Source: CAZGAQ01 sp964523405
GTDB taxonomy: Bacteria > Planctomycetota > Phycisphaerae > UBA1845 > Fen-1342
DNA length: 64,000 nt
Direction of reading: 5' to 3'
Assembly: GCA_964523405.1 (NCBI GenBank)
Contig: CAZGAQ010000009.1
Coordinates: 62,001 to 126,000 of the forward strand
Every line of letters starts with the position of its first letter. Positions within the stretch are counted from its first letter, which is position 1. Shown here in pieces: positions 19,395 to 29,486 of the stretch. The notes beneath the pieces were generated by a model. The model made no database searches. It had not been told where the DNA came from and saw only the letters and a program-made list of their open reading frames with translations. The translations under genes and the position numbers were made by a program.

Positions 19395-19465
19395 ACTGGA
19401 TTCCGGTAGCTCCCCCGTGTCGGGGGCGAAGACTTCTGAGGCGTCCAGATGAGGCAAGGGCTTGC

Positions 19466-19657
19466 ATGATCAGGGTTAAAGTCCGCGGGAACGAATCGGT
19501 CGAGCAGATGGTGCGGCGGTTCAAGAAGCTGTGCGAGAAGGAAGGCCTCACGCGCGACATCAAGCGCAACGCCTACTACGAAAAGCCCTCCGAGCGGCGC
19601 CGTCGTAAGGTCCGCAAGTCCCTCAAGCGGATCGCCAAAGAGCAGTTCTGGGTCTAG
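19466..19657 (+). CDS. rpsU: 30S ribosomal protein S21
   Basis: 63 residues with the complete bS21 pattern: N-terminal IRVKVRGNESVEQMVRRFKK, a central Y-Y-E-K-P-S-E-R segment, and the basic C-terminal RRRRKVRKSLKRIAKEQ. It is a small-subunit protein involved in mRNA engagement near the anti-Shine-Dalgarno region. ATG 19466 has AAGGG about 5 nt upstream and a good promoter about 70 bp upstream. It is monocistronic here, followed by a 446-bp non-coding gap before hppA. Confidence 0.96.
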   Translation: MIRVKVRGNESVEQMVRRFKKLCEKEGLTRDIKRNAYYEKPSERRRRKVRKSLKRIAKEQFWV

Positions 19658-19697
19658 GCCCGGCTGACCGATTCGACTCGCGGGGCGCAGGCGGAAA

Positions 19698-19737
19698 GGG
19701 AAATCCGACCAGCGCCCCGGTGCCAGGGGGGATTTCC
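19698..19737 (+). terminator. Stem-loop after rpsU
   Basis: GGAAATCC (19699-19706) can pair with GGATTTCC (19730-19737) about 40 bp after the rpsU stop. No clear T-run follows, so termination activity is uncertain. Confidence 0.35.
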
Positions 19738-19891
19738 GCTTCCACTCAGGGATCGGGCGTGCGCTGTGCCAGGCGCGGCCCGCAGTCCCGCGCCACCGCC
19801 GCCAGGCCGGCCCAGATTGTGTGCCTCCGCACAGCGCGGCAAGCCTCTGTTTTTCACTAATTCTCAGCCTCGGATTCCTCCGCCGCGGCCT

Positions 19892-19976
19892 TTGTTTCCC
19901 GCCCCGGCCTCTGTACATTACCCATCTTAAGTGTTGGCCCCGGCCCTGATGCGGCGCGCATCGGGTAGTGCCGGGG
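19892..19976 (+). promoter_or_regulatory. Candidate hppA promoter and structured leader
   Basis: TTGTTT (19892-19897) and TACATT (19914-19919) are 16 bp apart. Just downstream is a strong two-part hairpin: CCCCGGC (19938-19944) with GCCGGGG (19970-19976), enclosing a 9-bp stem CCTGATGCG/CGCATCGGG with a 3-nt loop. The hairpin falls about 130 nt before the start codon, inside the predicted 5' leader. It could stabilise the mRNA, attenuate, or be a terminator for upstream transcription. Confidence 0.4.
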
Positions 19977-20103
19977 TGGGCTAATTTGTACTTGGTTTTC
20001 CAGCGTCAGGCGGCACGCGACGCCGCTCGACTCCGGTCCCGCGTAGACCCCTGCGACGGTGCAGGCTGCGGACTTTGTTTGTTCCCATATGGCGGAGAAG
20101 CAC

Positions 20104-22749
<2,646 letters not shown>

Positions 22750-22756
22750 CCGGACG

Positions 22757-22979
22757 GTAGGGTCCGCTCTGCGGACCGCCCCGTAGCGTCAGGCCGGCGC
22801 CTGCCCGCCGTGGCGGGCGTCTGACGTGTGGCACCAACATCTTGCCGGTGTCGGCCGTAGGGTCCGCTCTGCGGACCGCCCCGTAGCGTCAGGCCGGAGC
22901 CTGCCCGCCGTGGCGGGCGCCTGACGTGTGGCACCAACATGTTGCCGGTGTCGGCCGTAGGGTCCGCTGTGCGGACCGG
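22757..22979. repeat. 100-bp palindromic tandem repeat (two full copies and a partial third)
   Basis: Units start at 22757, 22857 and 22957, an exact 100-bp period with only a few mismatches; the third breaks off after about 22 bp. Each unit holds a perfect hairpin GGTCCGC-TCT-GCGGACC and a second inverted repeat built from GCGTCAGGC ... GCCTGACG around CCCGCC/GGCGGG. It lies directly after the hppA stop. The box GTAGCGTCAGGCC (22783 and 22883) recurs inverted at 51623-51635, so this belongs to a dispersed family. Confidence 0.9.
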
Positions 22980-23171
22980 CTGGTCTGCCGAACGCGAATT
23001 CCGAGCCGGGCGGCCGGATGTTTGCCGGTCGCCCGGCTCACCTTATGATGGTGACCGGGTGGGCGCCCGGAGTCGCACGGCCGCGGCTCGTTGTGGACGC
23101 CCGCACAGACGTAAGTCCTTTTTTTTGCCGCGCGTGACCGGTGGACACGTCGCGCTCGGCCGGTGGACGGC

Positions 23172-23579
23172 ATGGCACGTAAGGCGGAACAACCGGCGCA
23201 GCCCGCGGAGCGGCGCAAGCCCCAGGCTTCGGAAGACGCCCGCTCCTTCGCGATCGCCGCGGCCCGGCTCGCCCAGGACCACAAGGCGACCGACGTCGTC
23301 GTGATCGACCTGCGCGGCCTCAGCGGCGTGGCCGACTTCTTCGTGGTGGGCACGGGCACCTCGGACCGCCAGATGCGGGCCGTCCTGGACACGATCCACG
23401 AGCACGCCCGCGCCGGCGGCCGGCGGCTGTTCACCAGCCTGGACAATTCCGGTCCGACCTGGATGCTCGCGGACTACGTGGACGTGGTGATCCACATGTT
23501 CGACGAGGAGCACCGTTCGTTCTACGACCTCGACGGCCTGTGGGGCGACGCCCCGCGGGTGGAGTGGGCGGGGGAGTAG
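23172..23579 (+). CDS. rsfS: Ribosomal silencing factor RsfS
   Basis: 135 residues of the RsfS/Iojap/DUF143 family, which binds ribosomal protein uL14 and blocks subunit joining under nutrient limitation. Family features: DARSFAIAAARLAQDHKATD, VVVIDLRGLSGVADFFVVGTG, DRQMRAVLDTI, a W-M-L-A-D-Y-V-D-V-V-I-H-M-F block and the closing E-x-R-x-F-Y-D-L-D-G-L-W-G-D. ATG 23172 is used; GTG 23163 is possible. It stands alone here rather than beside nadD, its usual partner. It is the last gene before the gene-free, skew-switching region. Confidence 0.93.
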   Translation: MARKAEQPAQPAERRKPQASEDARSFAIAAARLAQDHKATDVVVIDLRGLSGVADFFVVGTGTSDRQMRAVLDTIHEHARAGGRRLFTSLDNSGPTWMLADYVDVVIHMFDEEHRSFYDLDGLWGDAPRVEWAGE

Positions 23580-24452
23580 GGCATTGGCCGGGGCGCAGAA
23601 ACCCCGGTTTCTCACCACGAAGGACACGAAGGCATGAAGGGGGAACAGACTGACGAAGGTGGGGCGGGAGCGGTGAAGTTCTCTAGCAAGCCAAGATGAT
23701 CAAGGATGCCAAGGGGTGAGGGGGGGGCGTGCGCGGTTCGCGGGGGGCCAATCGAAGGTGGGCAGGTGCGAATTTGGCGCGCATGCTACTTGCGCACCTT
23801 TGTTATCGGGATGTTGCGGCCGAGTGGGAAGGTGGGAAAGTAAGAAAGTGGGAATGGGGACAGGCGGGGTGGAAGCGTCGCCGGGGGGTGGGAAGATTGC
23901 CAAGGTTGGCAACCTTGGGTGGAGGAGTGGGTGTGGCGTGCGCGGTTCGCGGGTCGCGAGGCGAAGGTTGCCAACATGCTTTTGTTGCGCGCTGCCTAAT
24001 TGGCGATCTTCGGGTGTTTGCCTGAGGGCAAGTGCCTGCTGGTGTGCGGGGGCCAGTACGGGGGTGGTGGGGAGGGTGGCGCCCGCGATGTTTCGCGTGG
24101 GCGCTGGGCCGCGTGGCATGGTGTGTTCCTCCCGATAGGCCCGGTCTCGTCCAGGGAGAAGTATGGCGCTGGGGCGGGGCGGTGGGGCGGACACTGGCCG
24201 TGTTTTGGCGGGGCGGGCGGGTGGCGAGGGTCTCGTGAGCCGGGTCGAGGGGCCAGTGGAGCGAGAGCTGCGTCCGCGGCGGTGCGGGCGAAGGAGACAT
24301 TTGGCGGGGAATTGAGTATGGCGTCCCTGGATTGCCGGATTGCCTGAGTAAATGGTAGCAATGGACGAGGATGCGGTGGTATACTTGCGCATAGAAGATG
24401 TTGCGGTGGGCGTGGGGGTGCCACACATGTGAAGGGGCGAGGAGGCAGCCAG
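23580..24452. other. Gene-free G-rich region at the GC-skew switch
   Basis: 873 bp without a credible gene on either strand; open frames are low-complexity. Contents: hairpin AGAAACC-CC-GGTTTCT (23597-23612) just after rsfS; a degenerate 9-bp run of ACGAAGG-type units (about 23615-23640); an 18-bp direct repeat GCGTGCGCGGTTCGCGGG at 23727-23744 and 23936-23953; a perfect inverted repeat CCAAGGTT-GGC-AACCTTGG (23900-23918); and a -10-like TATACT at 24380-24385, 67 nt before the next gene. The plus strand turns strongly G-rich here and stays so to the window end. No DnaA-box cluster is visible. Confidence 0.7.
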
Positions 24453-25553
24453 ATGTCAACGCAAGCGATCGCGGCACGGATGCTCGCGGGGCGCAAGATT
24501 GCGCTCATTGGTGGGGCGGGATTCGTAGGTCACCACATGGCCCTGCGGTTGACGGCGCTAGGGGCAGAGGTTCAAGTTATCGACAGTTTCCGAGTCAACA
24601 ACTTGCACTCCCTGGGGCTGGAGTCGCTGCGGCAGGCTCGGGCGGAGAGACACCTAGGCTTCGTGCGGGAACGGATCGCGTTGCTGCTGAAAGCCGGAGT
24701 GCCGGTGATCGAGTGCGATGCTCGTGAGGCGAGTTCGCTGGCGACGTATGCGGGGCGCGGCGGGTGGGACGCGATTGTGCACCTGGCCGCGGTGGCACAC
24801 GCCGACCGGTCGAACGTAGATCCTCAAACGGCGTTTAACAACACGCTCGAGTCGCTACAGCGCACGCTGGAAGTCGCGGTGGACTGCAAGAGCGTGAAGC
24901 ACTTCATCTACTTCTCGTCGAGCATGGTGTACGGGGACTTTGAAACCGAGACGGTGACCGAGGAGTCCCGGTGCCGGCCGACGAACATCTATGGGGCGCT
25001 AAAGTACGCTGGTGAGCAGATCGTGAGCGCTTTTGGGCGGGTTCGCGAACTGCCCGTCACGATTGTCCGTCCGTCGGCGCTGTATGGTCCGCGATGCGTC
25101 AGTGGGCGGGTCGTGCAGCGTTTCCTGGAGCGGGCGCTGGATCGGGAACCGCTGCTGCTGAATGGCGAACCGAGCGATCGGCTGGACTTCACGTTTGTCG
25201 ATGATCTGGTGCAAGGGGTCGCGCGTATTCTCGGGAGCCCGCGGGCCCGCGGCGAGGTGTTCAACCTGACGTACGGTGCCTCGCGCGCGATGTCGGACTT
25301 GGTGGAGATCATTGAGGAGCTGTTGCCCGGTGTGCAAGTGGTGCGCGGACCGCGTCTGGCGGCGATGCCGCGTCGGGGCACACTGAGCGTGGACAAGGCG
25401 CGTGAACTGCTGGGATACGAGCCGGCCTACGCGCTCGAGCGTGGGGTGCGGGCGTACTTGGCGTGGTACCGGCAGCGCGAGGTATCTGCGGCCGGCGCCG
25501 CGACGGTGGATGGATCGGGACGCGCGACGGGCGGGATGGCCTTACCGGCATAA
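24453..25553 (+). CDS. NAD-dependent epimerase/dehydratase (extended SDR)
   Basis: 366 residues. The Rossmann motif IALIGGAGFVGHH is near residue 17; the catalytic set is FSSSMVYG (Ser) and YGALK (Tyr-x-x-x-Lys); VRPSALYGPR is the usual substrate-side block. These enzymes epimerise or dehydrate nucleotide sugars such as UDP-glucose derivatives; the exact reaction cannot be fixed. ATG 24453 has AGGAGG 7 nt upstream, which decides against the in-frame GTG at 24429. A DegT aminotransferase follows 19 bp later, so the two probably make an amino or deoxy sugar for a surface glycan. It is the first gene to the right of the skew switch. Confidence 0.88.
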   Translation: MSTQAIAARMLAGRKIALIGGAGFVGHHMALRLTALGAEVQVIDSFRVNNLHSLGLESLRQARAERHLGFVRERIALLLKAGVPVIECDAREASSLATYAGRGGWDAIVHLAAVAHADRSNVDPQTAFNNTLESLQRTLEVAVDCKSVKHFIYFSSSMVYGDFETETVTEESRCRPTNIYGALKYAGEQIVSAFGRVRELPVTIVRPSALYGPRCVSGRVVQRFLERALDREPLLLNGEPSDRLDFTFVDDLVQGVARILGSPRARGEVFNLTYGASRAMSDLVEIIEELLPGVQVVRGPRLAAMPRRGTLSVDKARELLGYEPAYALERGVRAYLAWYRQREVSAAGAATVDGSGRATGGMALPA

Positions 25554-25572
25554 AGAGAGAGGAAGTGTTTTT

Positions 25573-26721
25573 ATGCAGCCGATTCGGATGCTTGACTTGC
25601 ACGCGGAGTTTGAGATGGTCGGGGGGGCGGTGCGCGAAGCGATTGAGCAGGTGCTCAGCTCCCAAATGTTTATCGGCGGACGGGAAGTGGAGGAACTCGA
25701 GACACGGCTGGCGGCATTCACCGGCGTGCGACGGGCGGTGGGGGTGGCCAGCGGGACCGACGCGCTGTTGACGGCCTTGACGGCGCTAGGGATCGGTACG
25801 GGCGACGAAGTCATCACGACGCCGTATACATTCTACGCGACGGCCGGAGCGATCGCGCGTGTGGGTGCGAAGCCGGTGTTCGTAGACATCGACAGCCAGA
25901 CGCTGAACCTGTCGGCCGAGGGCGTGGCGCGGGCCGTGAACGGGCGGACGCGGGCAATCCTGCCGGTGCACATCTACGGGACGTGCGCGGACATGGACGA
26001 GTTGCTGCGCATTGCGAAAAGCAAGGACCTGCGCGTGATTGAGGACGCGGCGCAGGCGTTGGGCTCGGAGTACCGTGGGCGTCCCGCGGGCTCGATGGGC
26101 GATGTGGCGTGCCTGTCGTTCTATCCGAGCAAGTCGTTGGGCGCGTTCGGGGAAGGCGGGATGGTGCTCACGAACAGCGACGAGCACGCGGACAAAGTGG
26201 CGCAGCTGCGGAACCACGGGCTGCGGGCCGGATACCGGCGAGCGGACACAGTGGGCAGCTTTCTGCACGAGATCGTGGGCGGGAACCACCGGCTGGATAC
26301 GTTGCAGGCGGCGATCTTGCTGGCGAAGCTGCGATGGTTACCGGAGTTCCTCGAGCGGCGTCGGGCGATTGCGGCGGTGTACGACGAGGGCTTCCGGGAC
26401 GTGCCGGGTATCCGCGCCGTGCGGCCCCCGGCGGACACGTGCTCGTGCTATCACAAGTACGGACTGCTGGTGGGCAAGGGGCGAAACGAGTTGCAGGCGC
26501 ATCTGGCCAGCCAAGGAATCCAGACGGGCCTGTACTACAACACACCGCTACACCTGCAGCCGTGCTTCGCGCACCTCGGGTATCAGCGTGGCGACCTGCC
26601 GATTTGTGAGCAGGTGTGCGATCAGATCCTGTGTCTGCCGGTACATCCCGGCGTGACGCGCGAACAGGCGACGCGGGTCATCGAGGCGACGCGGCAGTTC
26701 TGCAAACGTCAGGTGGCGTGA
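25573..26721 (+). CDS. DegT/DnrJ/EryC1-family sugar aminotransferase
   Basis: 382 residues. PLP-dependent enzyme of the StrS/WecE type that aminates keto-nucleotide sugars. Visible marks: VASGTDALLTALTALGIG (phosphate-binding), VIEDAAQALGS, the Schiff-base lysine in SFYPSKSLGAFGEGG, and the substrate loop GGNHRLDTLQAAIL. GAGG lies about 10 nt before ATG 25573. It lies 19 bp after the epimerase, a likely two-gene operon, and faces the glycosyltransferase gene tail-to-tail at 15 bp. A second DegT enzyme at 28.3-29.4 kb is only moderately similar, so the two probably act on different sugars. Confidence 0.9.
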   Translation: MQPIRMLDLHAEFEMVGGAVREAIEQVLSSQMFIGGREVEELETRLAAFTGVRRAVGVASGTDALLTALTALGIGTGDEVITTPYTFYATAGAIARVGAKPVFVDIDSQTLNLSAEGVARAVNGRTRAILPVHIYGTCADMDELLRIAKSKDLRVIEDAAQALGSEYRGRPAGSMGDVACLSFYPSKSLGAFGEGGMVLTNSDEHADKVAQLRNHGLRAGYRRADTVGSFLHEIVGGNHRLDTLQAAILLAKLRWLPEFLERRRAIAAVYDEGFRDVPGIRAVRPPADTCSCYHKYGLLVGKGRNELQAHLASQGIQTGLYYNTPLHLQPCFAHLGYQRGDLPICEQVCDQILCLPVHPGVTREQATRVIEATRQFCKRQVA

Positions 26722-26736
26722 CGGCGCGCGGGGCGC

Positions 26737-27783
26737 TCAGGACCGATCTTCTCTTACCGGTCGAAGGTGCGTGGGGGGCCGCGTGTCGCGACGCGGGCGC
26801 AGGCCGAAGCGAAACGGAGCCGTGAGCAGGCCGCAGAAAGACCCGGTCCCGTAGGCGAAGTGAAGTAGAAAGAACGCGGCCGCCACGAGGGGAGGGAAGG
26901 CGCGCCGGGAGCGCGCTGCGTGTGCGGCAGCGAAGAAGGCGGCGCCGGCGTACAGGGCAAGCTCGGCGCCCAAGAGGGCAAGCACGGGGGGCCAGAGCAC
27001 GCTGAGCAGGCCGAGCAGAAGAATGCTGGTGACGAATGCCAGCGGGACAAAGTGGCGAAGACTGAGGCCGTGACCGACTAAGTAGGCAGTGTAGGGATTC
27101 CATTGTCCGGTGACGAACGCCTGTTGCCAGAGTGCGGCGAACGTTGCGCGATTGAAGTACGAAACTTGAATGCGCGGAGAAATGACGACCCGCCCGCCGC
27201 CTCGGCGGATACGGGTATTGAGTTCGATATCCTGGTTGCGGATCAGCCGTTCGTCGTAGAGTCCAAAGCGTTCGAAGACCGAGCGACGAAAGCACCCAAA
27301 GGGAACCGTGTCGACGTCCTGCTCGGGGCCGCCCGTGCGAAAGGCGGAGCCACCGACGCCGAAACGATGGGAGGTTGCGGCGGCGATCGCACGCGCGACC
27401 GACGTGTCGCGGGCCGGCAGGGTCTCGATATAGCCGCCGACATTGTCGGCGTCGTATTGCTGCATGACCTGCAGACATCGCTCGACGTAGTCCTGGGCGT
27501 AGTGCGCGTGGCAATCAATGCGCATGATGATGTCGCCGCGCGCGCGGAGAATCCCGATATTCATCGCGGTCGGCACGATTTGGCTGGGGTTGTCGAGCAA
27601 CTGCACGCGCGGGTCACGCTGGGTGTACTGGGTCACGATGTCGCGTGTGCGGTCGACGCTACGGCCGTCGATGCACAGGATTTCAAGGATGTTCGCGCTG
27701 GCGGTCTGAGCTAGCAGCGAATCCAGGCACTGAACCGCGTGCAGTTCTTCATCGCGGATGGGAAGAACGATAGAGACCCGCAT
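26737..27783 (-). CDS. Family 2 glycosyltransferase with C-terminal membrane segments
   Basis: 348 residues. GT-A fold: VSIVLPIRDEE at the N-terminus, CIDGRSVDRTRDI (nucleotide-binding Asp), the acceptor-side RIDCHAHY (R-x-D-x-H in place of plain D-x-D, as in ExoA-like enzymes) and NQDIELNTRIRRGG. After about residue 235 come three or four hydrophobic segments (VPLAFVTSILLLGLLSVLW; LALLGAELALYAGAAFF; FPPLVAAAFFLLHFAYG), so it is membrane-anchored. ATG 27783 has GGAG 9 nt upstream. It lies among sugar-nucleotide genes, consistent with exopolysaccharide or lipid-linked glycan assembly. Donor and acceptor unknown. Confidence 0.87.
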   Translation of the reverse strand: MRVSIVLPIRDEELHAVQCLDSLLAQTASANILEILCIDGRSVDRTRDIVTQYTQRDPRVQLLDNPSQIVPTAMNIGILRARGDIIMRIDCHAHYAQDYVERCLQVMQQYDADNVGGYIETLPARDTSVARAIAAATSHRFGVGGSAFRTGGPEQDVDTVPFGCFRRSVFERFGLYDERLIRNQDIELNTRIRRGGGRVVISPRIQVSYFNRATFAALWQQAFVTGQWNPYTAYLVGHGLSLRHFVPLAFVTSILLLGLLSVLWPPVLALLGAELALYAGAAFFAAAHAARSRRAFPPLVAAAFFLLHFAYGTGSFCGLLTAPFRFGLRPRRDTRPPTHLRPVREDRS

Positions 27784-28250
27784 GCCGTGTTGCTCCGAGG
27801 CGCAATTCGCGCGGGCGGGCGAGGAGGCGAGCAAGCCGGGGCATCTGGCCGATTCCAGCAAGCAGTCCGAACGAGAGTGCGAACTGTAAACCTCGCACGG
27901 AACCCCGCGAACGGCATCACTATAAGGAGGAGTGGGGTGACGGGCAAGCGGCCGTGGCATCCAGGCGCTCGAGACGGACCCGGCGCGGGGGCGCGGGACG
28001 GAGCCAGAGACGCTGGGCTAAGGCCGGGCGCGGGGTTGCCGATTCGCCGAGCGCCCTTGCCCAGCCTTAGCCCGGCCTACCTCTGTCCGGTCTTAGCCCT
28101 GCGTCCATCTTCCCTGCTTTGCCATCCCGGCCGCGCTCCCGGCTTGCCCATTTCCCAAGAGTCTCAACTCCTCCCCCACGAACATGAGACTCTTGATACT
28201 CTTGAGGTTCTTGCCCTACTCGACTCCCAAACCGCGCCCGGTCCGCAGCC
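27784..28250. other. Non-coding gap with inverted repeats
   Basis: 467 bp between two leftward genes. It holds a perfect 10-bp inverted repeat GGGCTAAGGC (28015-28024) / GCCTTAGCCC (28064-28073), with a third CTTAGCCC copy near 28091, plus the 11-bp stem listed separately at 28156-28195. The promoter of the downstream glycosyltransferase should lie here, but no convincing -35/-10 pair was seen. No gene is supported. Confidence 0.5.
28156..28195 (-). terminator. Stem-loop downstream of DegT aminotransferase
   Basis: CAAGAGTCTCA (28156-28166) and TGAGACTCTTG (28185-28195) form a perfect 11-bp stem with an 18-nt loop, 55 bp beyond the stop of the leftward aminotransferase gene. No U-tract follows on the minus strand, so it may be a 3'-end stabiliser instead. 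Confidence 0.45.
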
Positions 28251-29402
28251 CTACTTGCGGTAGAAGGCTCGCAAGGCCGACACGACGGACTGCTGCTGGG
28301 CCTCCGTCAGCTCGGGGTAAATCGGCAGGGCGAGGACTTCGGCCGCGGCCTTTTCCGCCTGCGGGAAGTCGCCCGGCTTGTAGCCGAGGTTCTGGAAGCA
28401 CGTCTGCTGGTGCAGCGGCAGCGGGTAGTACACGCCGGCCCCGATCTTGCGGTCTTTCAGGAAGGCCATCAGCTCGTCGCGACGCTGCGCGCGGAGGACG
28501 TACTGGTGATACACGTGGCGGCCGTTGAGTTCCTGCGGCGGGCGGACGCACTCGGGGGCGAGGCCGGCTTCGGTGATGAGCTGGGTGTAGCGGGCGGCCC
28601 GGGCGCGGCGCTGCGTGGTCCAGTCTTCCAGGTGGGCGAGCTTGAGCGTGAGAATCGCGGCCTGCAGCGCGTCGATGCGGAAGTTGCCGCCGACCATGTC
28701 GTGGTAGTACGTGTGGCCGCTGCCGTGAATGCGGAGCTTGCGGCAGAGTTCGAACTGCGCTTCGTCGCTGGTCAGCAGGGCGCCGGCATCGCCCATCGCG
28801 CCGAGGTTCTTGGTGGGATAGAAGCTCAGGGCGCCGAAGATGGCGTAAGAACCGGCGCGCTTACCGTCGGGCGCGGTGGCGCCGATGGCTTGGGCCGCAT
28901 CCTCGATCACCGGCAGGTTGTGACTCTTCGCGAGGGCCATGAGCGGGCGCATGTCGGCGAGCTGGCCGTAGAGGTGGACGGGGATGATGGCCTTGGTGCG
29001 TGGGGTGATGAGGCGTTCGACCTGGGCGACGTCGATGTTGTAGGTGTCGGCGACGATGTCGCAGAAGACGGGCTTGGCGTTGAGCCGGGCGACCGTGCCG
29101 GCCGTGGCGAAGAAGGTGAACGTGGGGACGATGACCTCGTCGCCGGGTCCGACGCCGAGGGCCATGAGGGCGACGAGGAGCGCGTCGGTGCCGGAGGACA
29201 GGCCGAGGGCGTACTTGGTGCCGCAGTAGCGGGCGAGGGCCTCCTCGAAGGCAGTGACCTTGGGGCCGAGGACGTAGTAGCCGGAGTCGGCGACGGCGGC
29301 GAGCTCGCGGAGGAGCTCGTCGCGGACGCCGGCGAACTGGCCGGCGAGGTTGAGCGGCGGCACGGGGATGATGTCGGTCGCAGGCTGCTGAGGCTTCGTC
29401 AC
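28251..29402 (-). CDS. DegT/DnrJ/EryC1-family sugar aminotransferase (second copy)
   Basis: 383 residues. It has the full PLP set: LSSGTDALLVALMALGVG, VIEDAAQAIGA, Schiff-base Lys in SFYPTKNLGAMGDAG, and GGNFRIDALQAAIL with the C-terminal GVYYPLPLHQQTCF substrate region. GTG 29402 is preferred because AAGGA sits 6 nt upstream; GTG 29417 is in frame but lacks one. The hydrophilic N-terminus shows no export signal. It is transcribed alone, 85 bp from the amidase gene on the same strand. It probably supplies an aminated nucleotide sugar to the same glycan pathway as the 24.5-27.8 kb genes. Confidence 0.9.
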   Translation of the reverse strand: MTKPQQPATDIIPVPPLNLAGQFAGVRDELLRELAAVADSGYYVLGPKVTAFEEALARYCGTKYALGLSSGTDALLVALMALGVGPGDEVIVPTFTFFATAGTVARLNAKPVFCDIVADTYNIDVAQVERLITPRTKAIIPVHLYGQLADMRPLMALAKSHNLPVIEDAAQAIGATAPDGKRAGSYAIFGALSFYPTKNLGAMGDAGALLTSDEAQFELCRKLRIHGSGHTYYHDMVGGNFRIDALQAAILTLKLAHLEDWTTQRRARAARYTQLITEAGLAPECVRPPQELNGRHVYHQYVLRAQRRDELMAFLKDRKIGAGVYYPLPLHQQTCFQNLGYKPGDFPQAEKAAAEVLALPIYPELTEAQQQSVVSALRAFYRK

Positions 29403-29486
29403 ACTACTTCCTTCCACATGCCCCCCGGGGTGTTGCTGTACTCCACGTCGGCCGCCGGGGGCCGACGCGACTTCATTCGCGGGCCG

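Noticed and set aside
23107..23125. T-run near 23116 as an intrinsic terminator
   Set aside because: Only a 4-bp stem can be drawn before it, and it lies upstream of rsfS with no gene ending nearby.
23700..24430. Coding frames in the G-rich gap (up to about 240 codons)
   Set aside because: Products are Pro/Arg/Thr- or Gly-rich with no domain, no good ribosome site and no consistent codon pattern.
24453..29402. Horizontal transfer of the surface-glycan genes because of different base use
   Set aside because: The change in base use coincides with the window-wide strand-skew flip and continues to 64 kb in all genes, so it does not single out this cluster.
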